In this document: one piece after another, positions 1 to 10,700 of the stretch
Position numbering within the stretch: the first letter of the stretch is position 1
Layout of the letters: every line of letters begins with the position of its first letter
Assembly (NCBI GenBank): GCA_009760855.2
Contig: WPIO01000003.1
Coordinates: 4,295,501-4,359,500, forward strand
DNA from: Cristatella mucedo
Taxonomy: Eukaryota > Bryozoa > Phylactolaemata > Cristatellidae
Length of the DNA stretch: 64,000 nucleotides
Reading direction: 5' to 3'
The notes under the pieces: generated by a model
What the model was told of the DNA's origin: nothing
Seen by the model: only the letters and a program-made list of their open reading frames with translations
Databases searched by the model: none
Position numbers and translations under genes: made by a program

Positions 1-436
1 AGTTTTGTTTTGTACCTTGACCCGATGTCTTTGGATTCAGAGACCTACTGGTCGGCCTGCGCAGAAAGTTGAACAAACTTGAAGAACAATTGGGTCTGGA
101 ACTCCCGAGGTCCTCATCTAGCAACGCACAGCACCATCGTTCCAATAAAAAAAACTTCACGTGTTTTCGCTACTGCATATCCCTACGAGACCGCACATAT
201 AAAGAAAGATTAGATGGCAGCCGAAGTATAAAATTTTCATGGTACATCGATATAATTTAATCTTAATTTCTATGCAGTGTACTTGCTAAGATAGTCTTGG
301 ACTGAGGTAAAGTATTCCTGTTTGTTTTTCTTGACTTTTGGCAGCGTTTGATAATATGGATCTTTCCCGAGTCTTTCTCGAGCGCCTCTCATCTAGCTTA
401 GGCAGTAGTGGCACTGCCAAGCAATGGTTTAGGTTC

Positions 437-584
437 ACATTGGCCCAGTGGTTAAGGTGCTCGCCACGAAAAAGGTCTGGCCGAGGTCGTGGGCTCAAGC
501 CCGTGGCATATGTGAAGCGCCTGATAAGAGATAAAGTTCTCTTAGGGCGCTATACAAATGAATTATATTTATATACTTAACCTC
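437..584 (+). mobile_element. tRNA-derived SINE, family alpha
   Basis: A pol III type internal promoter is visible: box A-like TGGCCCAGTGG at 441-451 and box B-like GGGCTCAAGCCC at 491-502. After the tRNA-like head comes a tail (GCGCCTGATAAGAGA... GGGCGCTATACAAATG) that closely resembles the 3' end of the LINE B family in this window. The sequence ends in an AT-rich run. Related copies lie at 15.64, 47.6/48.5 and 58.5 kb. It is a SINE, not a tRNA gene, because the head is degenerate and the same head-tail unit recurs. Confidence 0.7.
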
Positions 585-625
585 AGTCGGAGACTCCAGA
601 GAATTTAAGTCAACTGGCAACTATA

Positions 626-850
626 GTGAGGGGCCTCTGAAGTACGGGTTACCTCAGTGCTCTATGCGTGGGCCACTTCTTTTCTCAACCTATACTCTTC
701 TTCTTGCCGATGTAATCGCCAAGCGCAATCTAGGCCTTCATTTCTATGTAGACGCAGAGCTGTATCCATGCTTTGATCCCTCATAACCTTCCAGAATGCC
801 AAACTCTCTCAACTCCCTTGCTGCATATATTTCTGACATCCGTACAAGGA
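626..850 (+). mobile_element. Decayed L2-type LINE reverse transcriptase fragment
   Basis: Translation in broken frames gives a PQ-S-x-x-GPLLFSTYT block followed about 20 residues later by LHFYVDAELYPCFDPS. This matches the [13 protein letters not shown] and YADD blocks of the intact copy at 1872-3437. The catalytic aspartate pair is mutated, and in-frame stops follow, so this is a dead relic. Confidence 0.6.
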
Positions 851-1084
851 CAGCAGCAGTGGAGATGCCAGGATTTTCATCGGGGGCGGCAAGATCTGCA
901 CGTTTCTTATGTAGGAGCAAGATCTGAAAAATTTTCAAGTAAGCGGGGCTAAACCGGCAATTAATAAAATATTCTAGTAAAAGCGCAAAATCAGGGTGTT
1001 TGCTCAATACGAACTTGGTGGTTGCTCATTGAGTGATAAGAAGCCATAGTTTTTTTGTTGGTGACTGTCGTGGGCGGCAAAAAT

Positions 1085-1345
1085 AGTGGTGGCCCGGCTC
1101 GCTGCCCCGCTGTAGTGGGAGCCTCAACTGCTCTCCTGACTCTGCTATGCTTCCCACTTTCACTTTGCTGCGTGAGATGAAGTCTGTTGGCTACCGAATA
1201 CGTACCGAAAGCCGCTTAGCCACTGTGAGTGCGCTATACACAACTCTCACGCGTAGCACCCACGTAGTCTTTGTAGCTTTGTGGAGTTGCAGACGGAGGT
1301 ACATTACATTATATTACAATTACATTACATTACAATTACATTAGC
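1085..1345 (+). mobile_element. LINE family A, 3' end fragment with ATTAC-type tail
   Basis: The fragment matches the last ~230 bases of the 1855-3500 element (the VGYR-x-RTESR coding end, the short 3' UTR and the GTGGAGTT...ACGGAG motif). It ends in an expanded (ACATT/ACAATT)n run at about 1300-1345, characteristic of this family. It is 5' truncated. Confidence 0.75.
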
Positions 1346-1786
1346 ACATGCCCCCTGCCCATCGCTCCGTCGCTAGATGGCAGCGAAGTTTATAAATTGA
1401 ATGCCAATACAACCAATCTACTAGCTAGTTGTAGTTTGACGCCCCGACAGCAAGCGCGCGACGGTACGGAAAACACTGAATGTCCGCGAACAACTGTGTA
1501 TTTGGGCTTGCAGCGCAACGGCTCACGACCGCTCCCTCCTGCGCCCAGCGTTTCCACTGTCCCTCCTGTGCAGGCAGGTGCAGTTGCAGGTCCTGTGCAG
1601 ACTCATCCTCATAAAACCATTTCCCATTAAACCGGCATGGCCCACAAACCAGCGGCCATAAACGCCATTGGCCCACACACTAATAGCAAAGCAATAAAAC
1701 GATCCCATTATGGGCAAAACAAACGATACTTTGAAACCGGAAAACCTATCCCTCAAAATTAACTTTGCATATCTCCTGTAGCTCCG

Positions 1787-1854
1787 GCACGAAATCTAGG
1801 TGTCGTGTTCCAGAGTAACCTGTCATTAGACGACCACACCATTTCCAGAGTCAA
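1787..1854 (+). mobile_element. Short L2-type LINE fragment abutting the next element
   Basis: The translation contains [17 protein letters not shown], the conserved block found downstream of the RT domain in LINE family B (compare the minus-strand copy at 48.5 kb). It lies directly against the 5' truncation point of the LINE A copy that follows, so the junction joins two different elements. Confidence 0.55.
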
Positions 1855-3500
1855 GTCTTTTTAATGCTTCTTTGGAAAAAGGGGTCGTCCCCAAGTCCTT
1901 CAAATCGGCAATCGTTAGACCTATTCTTAAAAAGCCTGGATTAGACACAGAGATCCTAGCAAACTATCGTCCAGTTTCCCTTCTTCCGTTCTTATCAAAG
2001 ATTCTTGAAAAAATTGTTGCTAAGCAGCTTGTTGAACATATTGAAAATAATGGAATGTCAGAAACATTTCAATCAGGGTTCAAGAGGCAGCACTCTACCG
2101 AAACTGCTCTCCTCCGTGTTAACAATGACATTCTACGTGGCAACGACGATGGGAATGTCACTGCCCTAGCTCTGCTAGATCTATCTGCTGCCTTCGACAC
2201 CATTGATCACGAAGTTCTGCTTGAACGATTGAGAACAACGATCGGTCTGGCAGACGAAGCACAGGCGTGGTTTAAATCATACTTGTCTGATCGTGTTCAA
2301 TCCGTGTCGTGTGGGGGTCAGGTCTCAGACATGAGAAGGGTCACCTGTGGAGTCCCTCAAGGGTCTGTACTCGGTCCCTTGCTGTTCTCCATTTATACGC
2401 AACCTCTGGGAAAAGTGATTAAGGCCCATGGAATAGGATATCACTTCTATGCTGACGATACTCAGTTGTATTTGTCATTCAAACCGTCGGAATCTGCTGC
2501 AGCAACTGAGAAACTGAATGCTTGCCTTGCCGATATTCGATCCTGGATGTCGGAAAACTTCCTGAAATTAAATGACGATAAAACCGAAGTGCTTCTCATA
2601 GGACACCCTAAGCGTGTGGCTGGACTAAAAGGCTTTGCTGTTCTAATAGGTGATGCTATTGTGCGACCTTCACCACGTGCTCGTAATCTAGGTGTCGTGT
2701 TCGACAGCTGCCTCAATTTCAAAAGCTTCATTCAGAAGACTGCCTCTACAGCTAGCCATCACATCCGTTCCCTATCCAAGATTAGAAGCTGTCTCCCACA
2801 GTGGCTTGTAAAAAATTTAACTAGCTCTTTAGTTCTGTCTCGGCTTGATTATTGTAATTCCCTTTTGGCTGGGCTACCAAAGAAAGCTATAATGCCACTA
2901 CAGCGGACTATGAATATGGCTGCAAGGCTGGTCTTCAAGTCCCAGCGGTTTGAGCACGTGTCACCTTTGCTGGAAGAGCTGGGATGGTTGCCGGTTGAGC
3001 AAAGGATACAGAGCAAAGTACTTACGCTGACCCACAGGGCCCGCCACGGCTTGGCTCCTTCATACCTAGCTGAACTGCTGCATCAGTTTCAGCCTGTTCG
3101 CGCCCTCAGGTCCTGTGTGGACAATAAATTAGCTGTCCCATTCCTCCGCTTAAAGACAGTTGGCGACAGAAGCTTTAGCTCTGCAGGTCCTAGACTGTGG
3201 AACTCGCTTCCACAATTCTTACGCAACGAAATCTACTCTCCTACTGCCGACTATGGCACATCCTTTTCAGCGGTCCTGAGCTGCTACTTCTATGCTACTC
3301 ACTACCTCAACTGCTCTCCTGACTCTGCTATGCTTCCCACTTTCTCTTTGTTTCGTGAGACGAAGTCTGTTGGGTACCGAATGCGTACCGAAAGCCGCTT
3401 AGGCTGTGAGTGCGCTATTCAAAACTCTCCTGCGTAACACCCACATGTTTTTTATGACTTTGTGGAGTTACTGACGGAGATACGTTACATTACAAGTCTG
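1855..3500 (+). mobile_element. LINE family A (L2/CR1-like non-LTR retrotransposon), 5' truncated, RT frame open
   Basis: This is the longest LINE copy in the window. It starts inside the RT domain, has an uninterrupted reading frame to 3437, a ~57-base 3' UTR and a short (TTACA)n tail. No endonuclease domain is present, as expected of a 5'-truncated insertion. The minus-strand copies at 19.7 and 39.8 kb are nearly identical to its 3' part by eye, which suggests a recently active family. Confidence 0.85.
1872..3437 (+). CDS. LINE reverse transcriptase, N-terminally truncated ORF2-like
   Basis: This is a 521-codon open frame of a non-LTR retrotransposon polymerase that copies element RNA into DNA at the target site. 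Visible blocks are NYRPVSLLP (residues 31-39), HSTETALL (74-81), LLDLSAAFD (101-109, first catalytic Asp), [13 protein letters not shown] (160-172) and the active-site YADD (193-196). After these come the [10 protein letters not shown] block and a C-terminal region with [11 protein letters not shown] and [10 protein letters not shown] typical of the L2/CR1 group. The reading frame continues a few codons upstream of the TTG at 1872, so this start is not a real initiator. It is part of a transposon, not a host gene. Confidence 0.85.
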   Translation: MEKGVVPKSFKSAIVRPILKKPGLDTEILANYRPVSLLPFLSKILEKIVAKQLVEHIENNGMSETFQSGFKRQHSTETALLRVNNDILRGNDDGNVTALALLDLSAAFDTIDHEVLLERLRTTIGLADEAQAWFKSYLSDRVQSVSCGGQVSDMRRVTCGVPQGSVLGPLLFSIYTQPLGKVIKAHGIGYHFYADDTQLYLSFKPSESAAATEKLNACLADIRSWMSENFLKLNDDKTEVLLIGHPKRVAGLKGFAVLIGDAIVRPSPRARNLGVVFDSCLNFKSFIQKTASTASHHIRSLSKIRSCLPQWLVKNLTSSLVLSRLDYCNSLLAGLPKKAIMPLQRTMNMAARLVFKSQRFEHVSPLLEELGWLPVEQRIQSKVLTLTHRARHGLAPSYLAELLHQFQPVRALRSCVDNKLAVPFLRLKTVGDRSFSSAGPRLWNSLPQFLRNEIYSPTADYGTSFSAVLSCYFYATHYLNCSPDSAMLPTFSLFRETKSVGYRMRTESRLGCECAIQNSPA

Positions 3501-3598
3501 CCAACTTTCGGCATCGTAAGATTGGAAAAATTTTGGCCTGCTTAGACAGGGTAATATATACGTGCTGATCCATGCCTATGCTACATCCTGTCTCGACT

Positions 3599-3862
3599 TA
3601 TAATAATAATAAAAATACACTCGATATAGCGCCCTCAGAGAACTCAATCTCTTTTTAGGCGCTTTAAATTTGCTGCAAAGGAAATAGCATGCTCGATAAA
3701 CAACAAGAATAACATTGTTAGGGATGACATTCACAGGGTCAGCATGCGAGCATGTTTAGTGGAAGCATGCACAAAGTCAGCTCGCATAAGCACATAAAGG
3801 TCGAATCACAGGGACCCACTAAATGATGTGACAAATAGGTGGGCTTTTAGTTTCTTTGACTT
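3599..3862 (-). mobile_element. LINE family B, 3' end fragment
   Basis: The fragment begins with a TAA-rich simple tail followed by the complement of the family B 3' end (GCGCCCTCAGAGAACTC ... AGGCGCTTT), then the 3' UTR with its CACAGGGTCAGCATGC and CAGGGACCCACTAAATG blocks. It lies head to head with the next, plus-strand copy. Confidence 0.7.
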
Positions 3863-4455
3863 CTGTAATTCGCTGCTTGCAGGTCTATCAGCCTGTGCAA
3901 TCGTGTGCTTACAGTTGTAGCAAAATTCTGCATCTATACTTGTCATTCGTGAGCGTCGCTGTTGCCGTATTACACCACTTGTCACCGACCTGAAACTTCT
4001 CCCATATCAAGCAGCGTATTGAATTTAAGGTTTGTCACTCACTTTTAGGTCCCTTCATTCTCTTACTCCAGTCTGCCCTACAGAACTATTCCACAACCAG
4101 GATAGGCATCGTACAACCATCTCTTCTTGCTGAAATTGCGCTGGTAAGCCTCGAAACAACCTCAAATCCTTGGGAAATTGTGCCTTAATTTCGCGCGTTC
4201 TCAAAGCCTGGAAATCACTCACGACTTATATCACGACATCTTGCGACTTGATAACACTTAAAAAAAAGCTAAAACGCACAGCATTTTCTGGATTCTTTTG
4301 AATTGTCCTCCATATGCTTACGCGTGCAGACGCTGCGCATGCTACCATTAATCATCTTTATCGTGCTTCCTAGGCAGCCAATGTAAAATGCCTAGAAATA
4401 GATTAAGTTTTGTGAGTGCTATCCACATATATTGCTATCACTATTATTAGTACAT
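3863..4455 (+). mobile_element. LINE family B, degenerate 3' half
   Basis: Broken frames give [14 protein letters not shown] and a region matching the C-terminal part of the LINE B polymerase. The 3' UTR follows and ends with AATGTAAAATGCCTAGAAA...GTGAGTGCTAT and a short ATT-rich tail. Several frameshifts and stops are present. Confidence 0.6.
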
Positions 4456-4809
4456 TCGAGCTGTCCGTTCGCTGATCTCCATTATGTCGAAGCATTTTCC
4501 TATTGTTTTTAGTAATTAAAATGAAATTTAAACAGTTGTAACTGATACCACCTGCCCACTGAAGATTGGTTTCGTGGTAGCCAACAGGAGCTTAATTGAA
4601 AATCATTAGTCTGGGCCGAGCTGCTGCAACGACAGAAGTCTGGGGATGCACACAAGTGTCGCCTTGGGCATGAGCACACTCGATCGCATTGGCTATATGG
4701 TGCAACTGAGTTGCATAATGAGTATTACAAGAGGAATGAGTATTACAAGCAAAGAAACAAGCTGCCGGGGCCAAGTCCCGCGGATGCCCAAGTACGTTAA
4801 ATGATGCGG

Positions 4810-4934
4810 CACGACGTCACACTACAGCCCGTCCTGTGATAGGCGGAGCTTTGGTTCACGTGGTCTGCCAGCAGAGCCTTACTGGCTACTTCCTTGTCAG
4901 TAGCGTGCTAGCCGTGCCGTCCTTCGTACGTACG
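4810..4934 (+). promoter_or_regulatory. Possible promoter and non-coding first exon of the 5-17 kb gene
   Basis: A CRE-like GACGTCAC lies at 4813-4820. About 115 bases later a strong donor (ACG|GTAAGT, intron starting 4935) ends a GC-richer stretch with no start codon in a long frame. The nearest good acceptor upstream of the predicted start codon is TCTTTTTAAG at 5926-5935. The link to the downstream gene is inference; a transcription start cannot be seen directly. Confidence 0.3.
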
Positions 4935-5935
4935 GTAAGTTATGTCGCTCTGCTTAGTAACCACTGGTCCCACGTTTTGGGGTTTTATAGAATGGAATTT
5001 ACGTGTACGTTTCTGTTTCTATATGGTAGCTGAGAGTCGTTGTAGCTCCGAAGACCCGATCGGGCATCGACGGCGCTTCCAATGTTTAGTCTCTACTAAT
5101 TGATTAGCCTCTTTGTCCGCATGCGTGCCCGTCACCCTGCTGGTCGGTGAACTGCGCTGACGGCGCAGGACGGCTAACGTTAGTAGTTAAGTAAAGAGTT
5201 CCTCAGTAATCCAGTATTTTGCGTTTCGGATGCGCGCCTCTTGGCTAGCGAGAGTATGGCTTCCCATTGTGTGCTGTCCTCTTCCGAGACTGGGTGATGG
5301 AGCCGTTTTTGTAGCTATTTCTCGGTAAAAGTAACCTGCTCTGCTGAGCTGTACGCAACAAAAGAGCATGGGTTTGCCATACTTTGTTGCCAGTGTGAAT
5401 TAGGACCTGCAAGCACTGGAGCAGAATCGCAGTTTTTGGCTGCGCCCTGTGAAGACCATCGATTGCAGGCGACCAGCTGAGAGCCGTTCGTTCGAAATTT
5501 CCGAGTGAACAAGCTTGGCAGGTCTTGTGTTTCCGACGCAACTATTTCCCAGTTGGTTAGTCCAGGGCGTTCTCCACACCGAAAGCATGTACTGCTGGGG
5601 ACCGCTGTTGCGACCATCGCTAATTCACTGACATCGGGTCAGTAGTGTTACTAGTAATTAGAGATGGCGCCGTTGATGTACGGCAGGCTCTCCAAATGCT
5701 ACATAAGCCACAGCCTTAGTAATCCTCAGAGTTGTGCGTACAGCGATGCTTGTTGATCGATTTTACCTAGTTCTTGTAAGGTTTCGTTTTGGCCTGCCCG
5801 GTTGGCCAGATTTGTTAGTTCTATGCATTTCCGGTGCATGGCTGCAACAGCAAAATATGGAGGAGGCAGTCTTGTATAACTTCAAAGCTGTGCTTTTGGT
5901 TGCTTTTTGTCTGAGGAAGCTAAAATCTTTTTAAG

Positions 5936-6100
5936 GGAATCTTACAATCAAGACGACTGTGAGGAATCAGAATGTTGCCAGCACTTCACGCCATCGGTGG
6001 TGAATCCTCCTTCTGCCAGCAGCCTGGTGTTTTTGGAATGAAAAGGAAATCTGAGGCTGCGGAATCAAATTATCAGGTCGCCTCTTGGGAGGCTGGTGAG
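5936..6100 (+). CDS. First coding exon of the 5-17 kb gene
   Basis: The acceptor is TCTTTTTAAG ending at 5935. The first ATG after an upstream in-frame TGA is at 5972, giving 43 codons beginning MLPALHAIGGESSF and ending at GAG|GTAAAT, phase 0. The frame is too short to stand out alone, but it has balanced amino-acid composition and joins in phase to the exon at 7389. An upstream ATG in GAGATGGCGCC at 5663 opens a 30-codon frame that could act as an upstream ORF. Confidence 0.5.
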
Positions 6101-7723
6101 GTAAATCATAAATGGTTCTTGCACAAGTGAACTATGTCTTTGCTGCCTTCTCATCACTTGCAAAAAAGAAGTTTCACTGCTGATTTCGTGCTTCAAGTAT
6201 TATAAGTGACCGCTAACTGCTGTTGGAATATAAGTTGATGGCGATGGATGCATGCCAGAAAAACTAGCATGCAGTTCTTACGTTTTTGTGGGCCTAGTTC
6301 GTACAATAGTTTATTCAACCAAAGAAAGAGTTTTGTGCTTAGCTACCTATAGTTTCTTGAAGATTCCGGTGTGATTATAAAGTATTTAATATTATTATTA
6401 GTATTTCTTTTGCAATCACTAAAGGCAAGCTGACGTTTGTGGAGCAGTAATTCAAAAGGTTCTCCTCGACCTGCACTGGCTCCCAGTCAAGCAACGCATG
6501 ACTTCAAGGTTTTTTTCACTCGCTTTAGGTCTCTTCATTCTTTGGCTCCAGCCCACCTATCAGATCTACTGTCCAACCAGGCTAAGCATCGTGCCACCTG
6601 GTTTTCGGAATCTAACTGTTTACCCATACCTCCTACAAATCTCAAATCCTTTGGAGACCGTGTTATGACATCTCCTGACTTGTCCACATTTAAATATAAA
6701 TTAAAAACGTGTCTATTTATCATTGCATTTAGTGGGTCCATGTGATTCGTCCTTTATGTGCTCATGCGTGCTGACACTGTGCATGCTGCCAGTAACTAAA
6801 CTTGCATGCTGATCCTGTGCATGTAACCCCATACCATGTTATTCTTGTTGTTTATTAAGCATGCCACCACTAACCATTCGATCGTATTTCCTTTGCTGCA
6901 AATGTAAAGTGCCTAGAAAGAGATTGAGTTCTCTGAGGGCGCTATATTAAATGCATTATTATTATTATATTATTAATAAGGAAGCCTTCTAAGTAGGAGA
7001 AAATGCTCCATAAGCATCGGTTCCGGCATTTTCACCCGAAATATTTTTTGGACTGTAGCATCTATCTCATCACTTACGTAGTACATCTGAGGGTCTTAGA
7101 GATTTGCCTCGGTTTGTTTCCCCCTTTGCTGATATTGACGTGGTTTGCTCAGTTTTTTCCACGAAGGAATTATTTTCCACGCTGGCAGGCAGTGCAGCTA
7201 GGTCTTGCCTGGCTGAAGTTTAGCTCGGTGTCGTCCGTGTGGCTCACCCATTGTATCAGCCATGCCTCTTTTGTAGATGCTGTTGTACTGGCTGCTGTAG
7301 GAACTGGATTGTGTTCTATTGTGTGCACTTGCTCCATTCCCCTTTGGTGCTGGGATAGTGTGTCCTATGCAGCAAATCTCTTTTTCAGAATGCTGCAAAG
7401 CGACTGCGGTGCTTTTACGATGTGCCTCAGGCAATGTCAGCATATGCACAGCATGATCAGTGCGTGCCTGGCGAGATGCAGCAGATGCTTCATGTGGACG
7501 TGACAGTGCACGACATAGCTCTTCACGGGGTATGCATACATCCTGCCCATGAACGTTGTTCGTTCGAGCCTTGACTTTCTGTCAAACGACTATAGCTAGA
7601 GTGGCCATATTTCATGCTCTCCCTCCCCTCTCTTTTGTCTCCTGTTGCCCCTCCCTCATCTTTCTTTCTCTCCTCTCCCTCTCACCTCTGTGTTCTCTCT
7701 GTAGCTTCTCTCTTCCCCCCTTT

Positions 7724-7788
<65 letters not shown>

Positions 7789-10700
7789 CCCCTTTTTATC
7801 CTCTCGATCTCTCGTTTGCCTACCTAAGCAATTCCTTTTTCGGTACTAGTGAGAGCTTTATTAGTTTTTAAGGTATGCTGTTTTCTTTTCAGGCAATATA
7901 ATTAGGCTTTGTACTATATTCTTGCAGGAATCAGGTGCTTGCACTCTAGGACCCAGGATATGGGTTCAAGTCCTGCAACAGGCAATCCTTTTTTGCCCAC
8001 TGCAAGCGATACTGATAGCCGTTGAGCCTGTTCTGCCACTAAATAAAATATGGCTGTTTGATCTGCCGCTCTTTTCCTTTTTTATTTTATTTAAAGTGTA
8101 AGTGGCCACGGTACTTACCATTTGAAATGTTCAAGTGGTGAGGACAGCAACCTCTGATGCCATATGTCTTGGGCTCGGCTCCCACTGCTAGAAGTCTCTG
8201 TTTTCTTTCTCGTCTAGTGCTATTTTATCGGGCAAGGCTAAAGAAGTACCGCTTACACTCCACAGTAGTTTCAGCCACGTTTACGTGTTCCAGCCACCGT
8301 TTCGATTTACCTTAGCTTTGCTAAGACCCTGGGATGTCAGTGCGTACTTTGCCCTCATGCCGGCTTTCCTTGCTGAAGTATGGTTAGCTTGTATCCTCGG
8401 TCGACTCATTGAAGACGAACGGTGCTAGTATGTGGTCAATTAAAGTTTGTTATGAGCAAGAAGGCAAGTGCTTATAACTATCAGCAGCAGTCTTTCATTG
8501 GATTCTCTCTGGCCGTGGATTGCTGATGTGGATCAGAAGTACAGCTGCAACTGGGAGCTCGAAGCATGCTTGACAAGCGGAGGATTGGAGCAGAACGAGA
8601 TGACTCCTTCAGCCAAAGTCGTTCTGAGGACAGGTTCGGGCCTCAGGGATTGGCCCTCCCCCCCCAGAGAAGGAACCGGCTAAAGGGGTTCGTGCCTCAT
8701 TGCCTAGTTTGGAAGCTGGATCGAGGCAGCCGGTTGACACAATTGTCTAGATGTCAACTTGCTGCGGTGAGCAAAGAGGAACGAAGGAAATTAGGAAGAA
8801 AGAAAGGAAGGAGAAAGAGAAGGAGGAATTCAATATGGTAGTTTGATCTGCACGATGCCAAGAGAAGAGCAGGGGCGGTTGCACCACCGGTCCGTTTGCC
8901 AGGTCGTTAGCTATGCTGATCGCTTCAAGACTGGGAGGCTTTACACCGCCACTGCCTATGCTGGAGAAAGTGGTCGCCTTATTATCAGCAAGGTTTTTTT
9001 TTTTGGATATTGGCTTCACCGCTTTTATGTTGCAGTTGTTACTCCCATGCTCCTGGGGAGGGAAACTATTGACGGCATATGCTGAGGCGTTCTGAAAGCA
9101 GAGGCCCAGTTCTCGAACCTCTGTCGTCGGTTTTCACGTGTATAGAAAAACCAGAGTGTCTGGAAACTGGAGAGGTGCGATTGATGCTGGCTGTAAGTCA
9201 TAGCATGCTGAAAGCACGACCGGTATTTCGGAGAGAAGCAGTCACTGCGTCATGGCCGAGAAGCACTTGAAAGCGTCTTATGAGAAGTACTGGGCAGGTC
9301 CAAGCGTTTCCGATTTTTTGCCCTCATAGGATTAGGCTGTCTTCGCCGGTGCTGTGGGGAGCAGTTTATTGAAGGGAGACGATAAAACCAACTAACTGCA
9401 TGCCGTTGGAGAAATCCTTGAAGCCCCTCTCTGTGTTAGCCCCTTCTTTTTGTCAAGTTATATGCATGTCCTTCTGACCAAGCAGTGTACACTTTGCTAA
9501 GTGTATGTTGTGAGTCATGCAGCCTCTTGTTTGCACGTAATCTAGGCAGGGCTATTTCTCTGTCCAAGATGGTGAAAGCTCAGCTGACACCCAGAGGTGT
9601 GCATATTTAGTGTTAGTCTTATATAGCACTGCCATTGCCGTGTGCAATAAAAATCATCGAATTTCATTCCTTTCAGGAATAAAATTATCTAATGATCGTC
9701 AGAAAGTAACTGTTTAATCTTACTCTTGATAATGCTTGTGCTCCAGAAGTTACCTATTAAATTAGCTAGCTATGTCTTTAGGTTAAACATTACTATTTCT
9801 CAAGATAAAGCCTGAGACAATCATGTGGCCTGCACAATCAACATGGCTGGATTGTCTATATATTTAAGATAATTTATGTGCACTTCCAGGCTATTATGTT
9901 AGTTTCTTTATCTCTCGATTTATGTGAAGTAAGCTGAGGCTATTTGTGTTGCAGCTGATTGTTGTTAGTGCCTCATTCATTTACTTTGAACCTGTATATG
10001 TATTCTCTATTCTGGAAAGAGAAGATTTCTAGCTTGTTTGCACGGGTGAAACTCACCTTAGCTTTTACCTTCACTTAGTTACATATTTTATTTCTGTTTT
10101 CTTATGTGTCAAAGCAGATATTGCAATTGCGATATCATCCCCTTTGTTTTCCTTTTTTTTTTTACACCAATCCAGTTGTTTTGCACAGATCTTGCACCCA
10201 TCTTAACACTCACTTAGGTCTCTTTCTCACTCCATCGTAGTGTAATCGCAGTAGCATAGGGTAATTCTGTTAATTCAGTCTGAAATTTTGATCTTGGTCT
10301 TAAAGAAAATCTGTTTAGATTGGCAGCAAACATACTTTCGTACCCACATTAATCTCAGATCACAGGCCTCTTACACAGTTTGACGATTTTCTTTTTTTTT
10401 TTATTGAAAACTTGATGCTTTGGAACGGGCTGCTGTGTTTGGCTGTTGTTTATTGACTGTACACATTTCTAGGTCAAAACCATGGCTTCGGCCGTGTTCC
10501 TTTTTACGCCGGTGTTTCTCGTGCTGCATGATCATATGCTCTGGCAGTGTGATGCAAGACCTTTGCAGGAATTTCTTGCATAGCACAGCAATGGAGAGCT
10601 CCGGCTCCAGATGCTTACATAGATGCTGCCGGATAAGTCTCCGTTGTTTAAAGTCGGGCTTTCAGCCTCTGGCTCCATCTGACATGCACAAAGGAGAAGA

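Noticed and set aside
7003-7503. 166-codon plus-strand frame
   Set aside because: Composition is Cys/Phe/Leu/Trp-heavy, and a better-supported exon (7389-7529) uses another frame with proper splice sites.
7556-7871. Two overlapping Ser/Leu-rich frames
   Set aside because: They are produced by the (CT)n microsatellite and pyrimidine-rich flanks.
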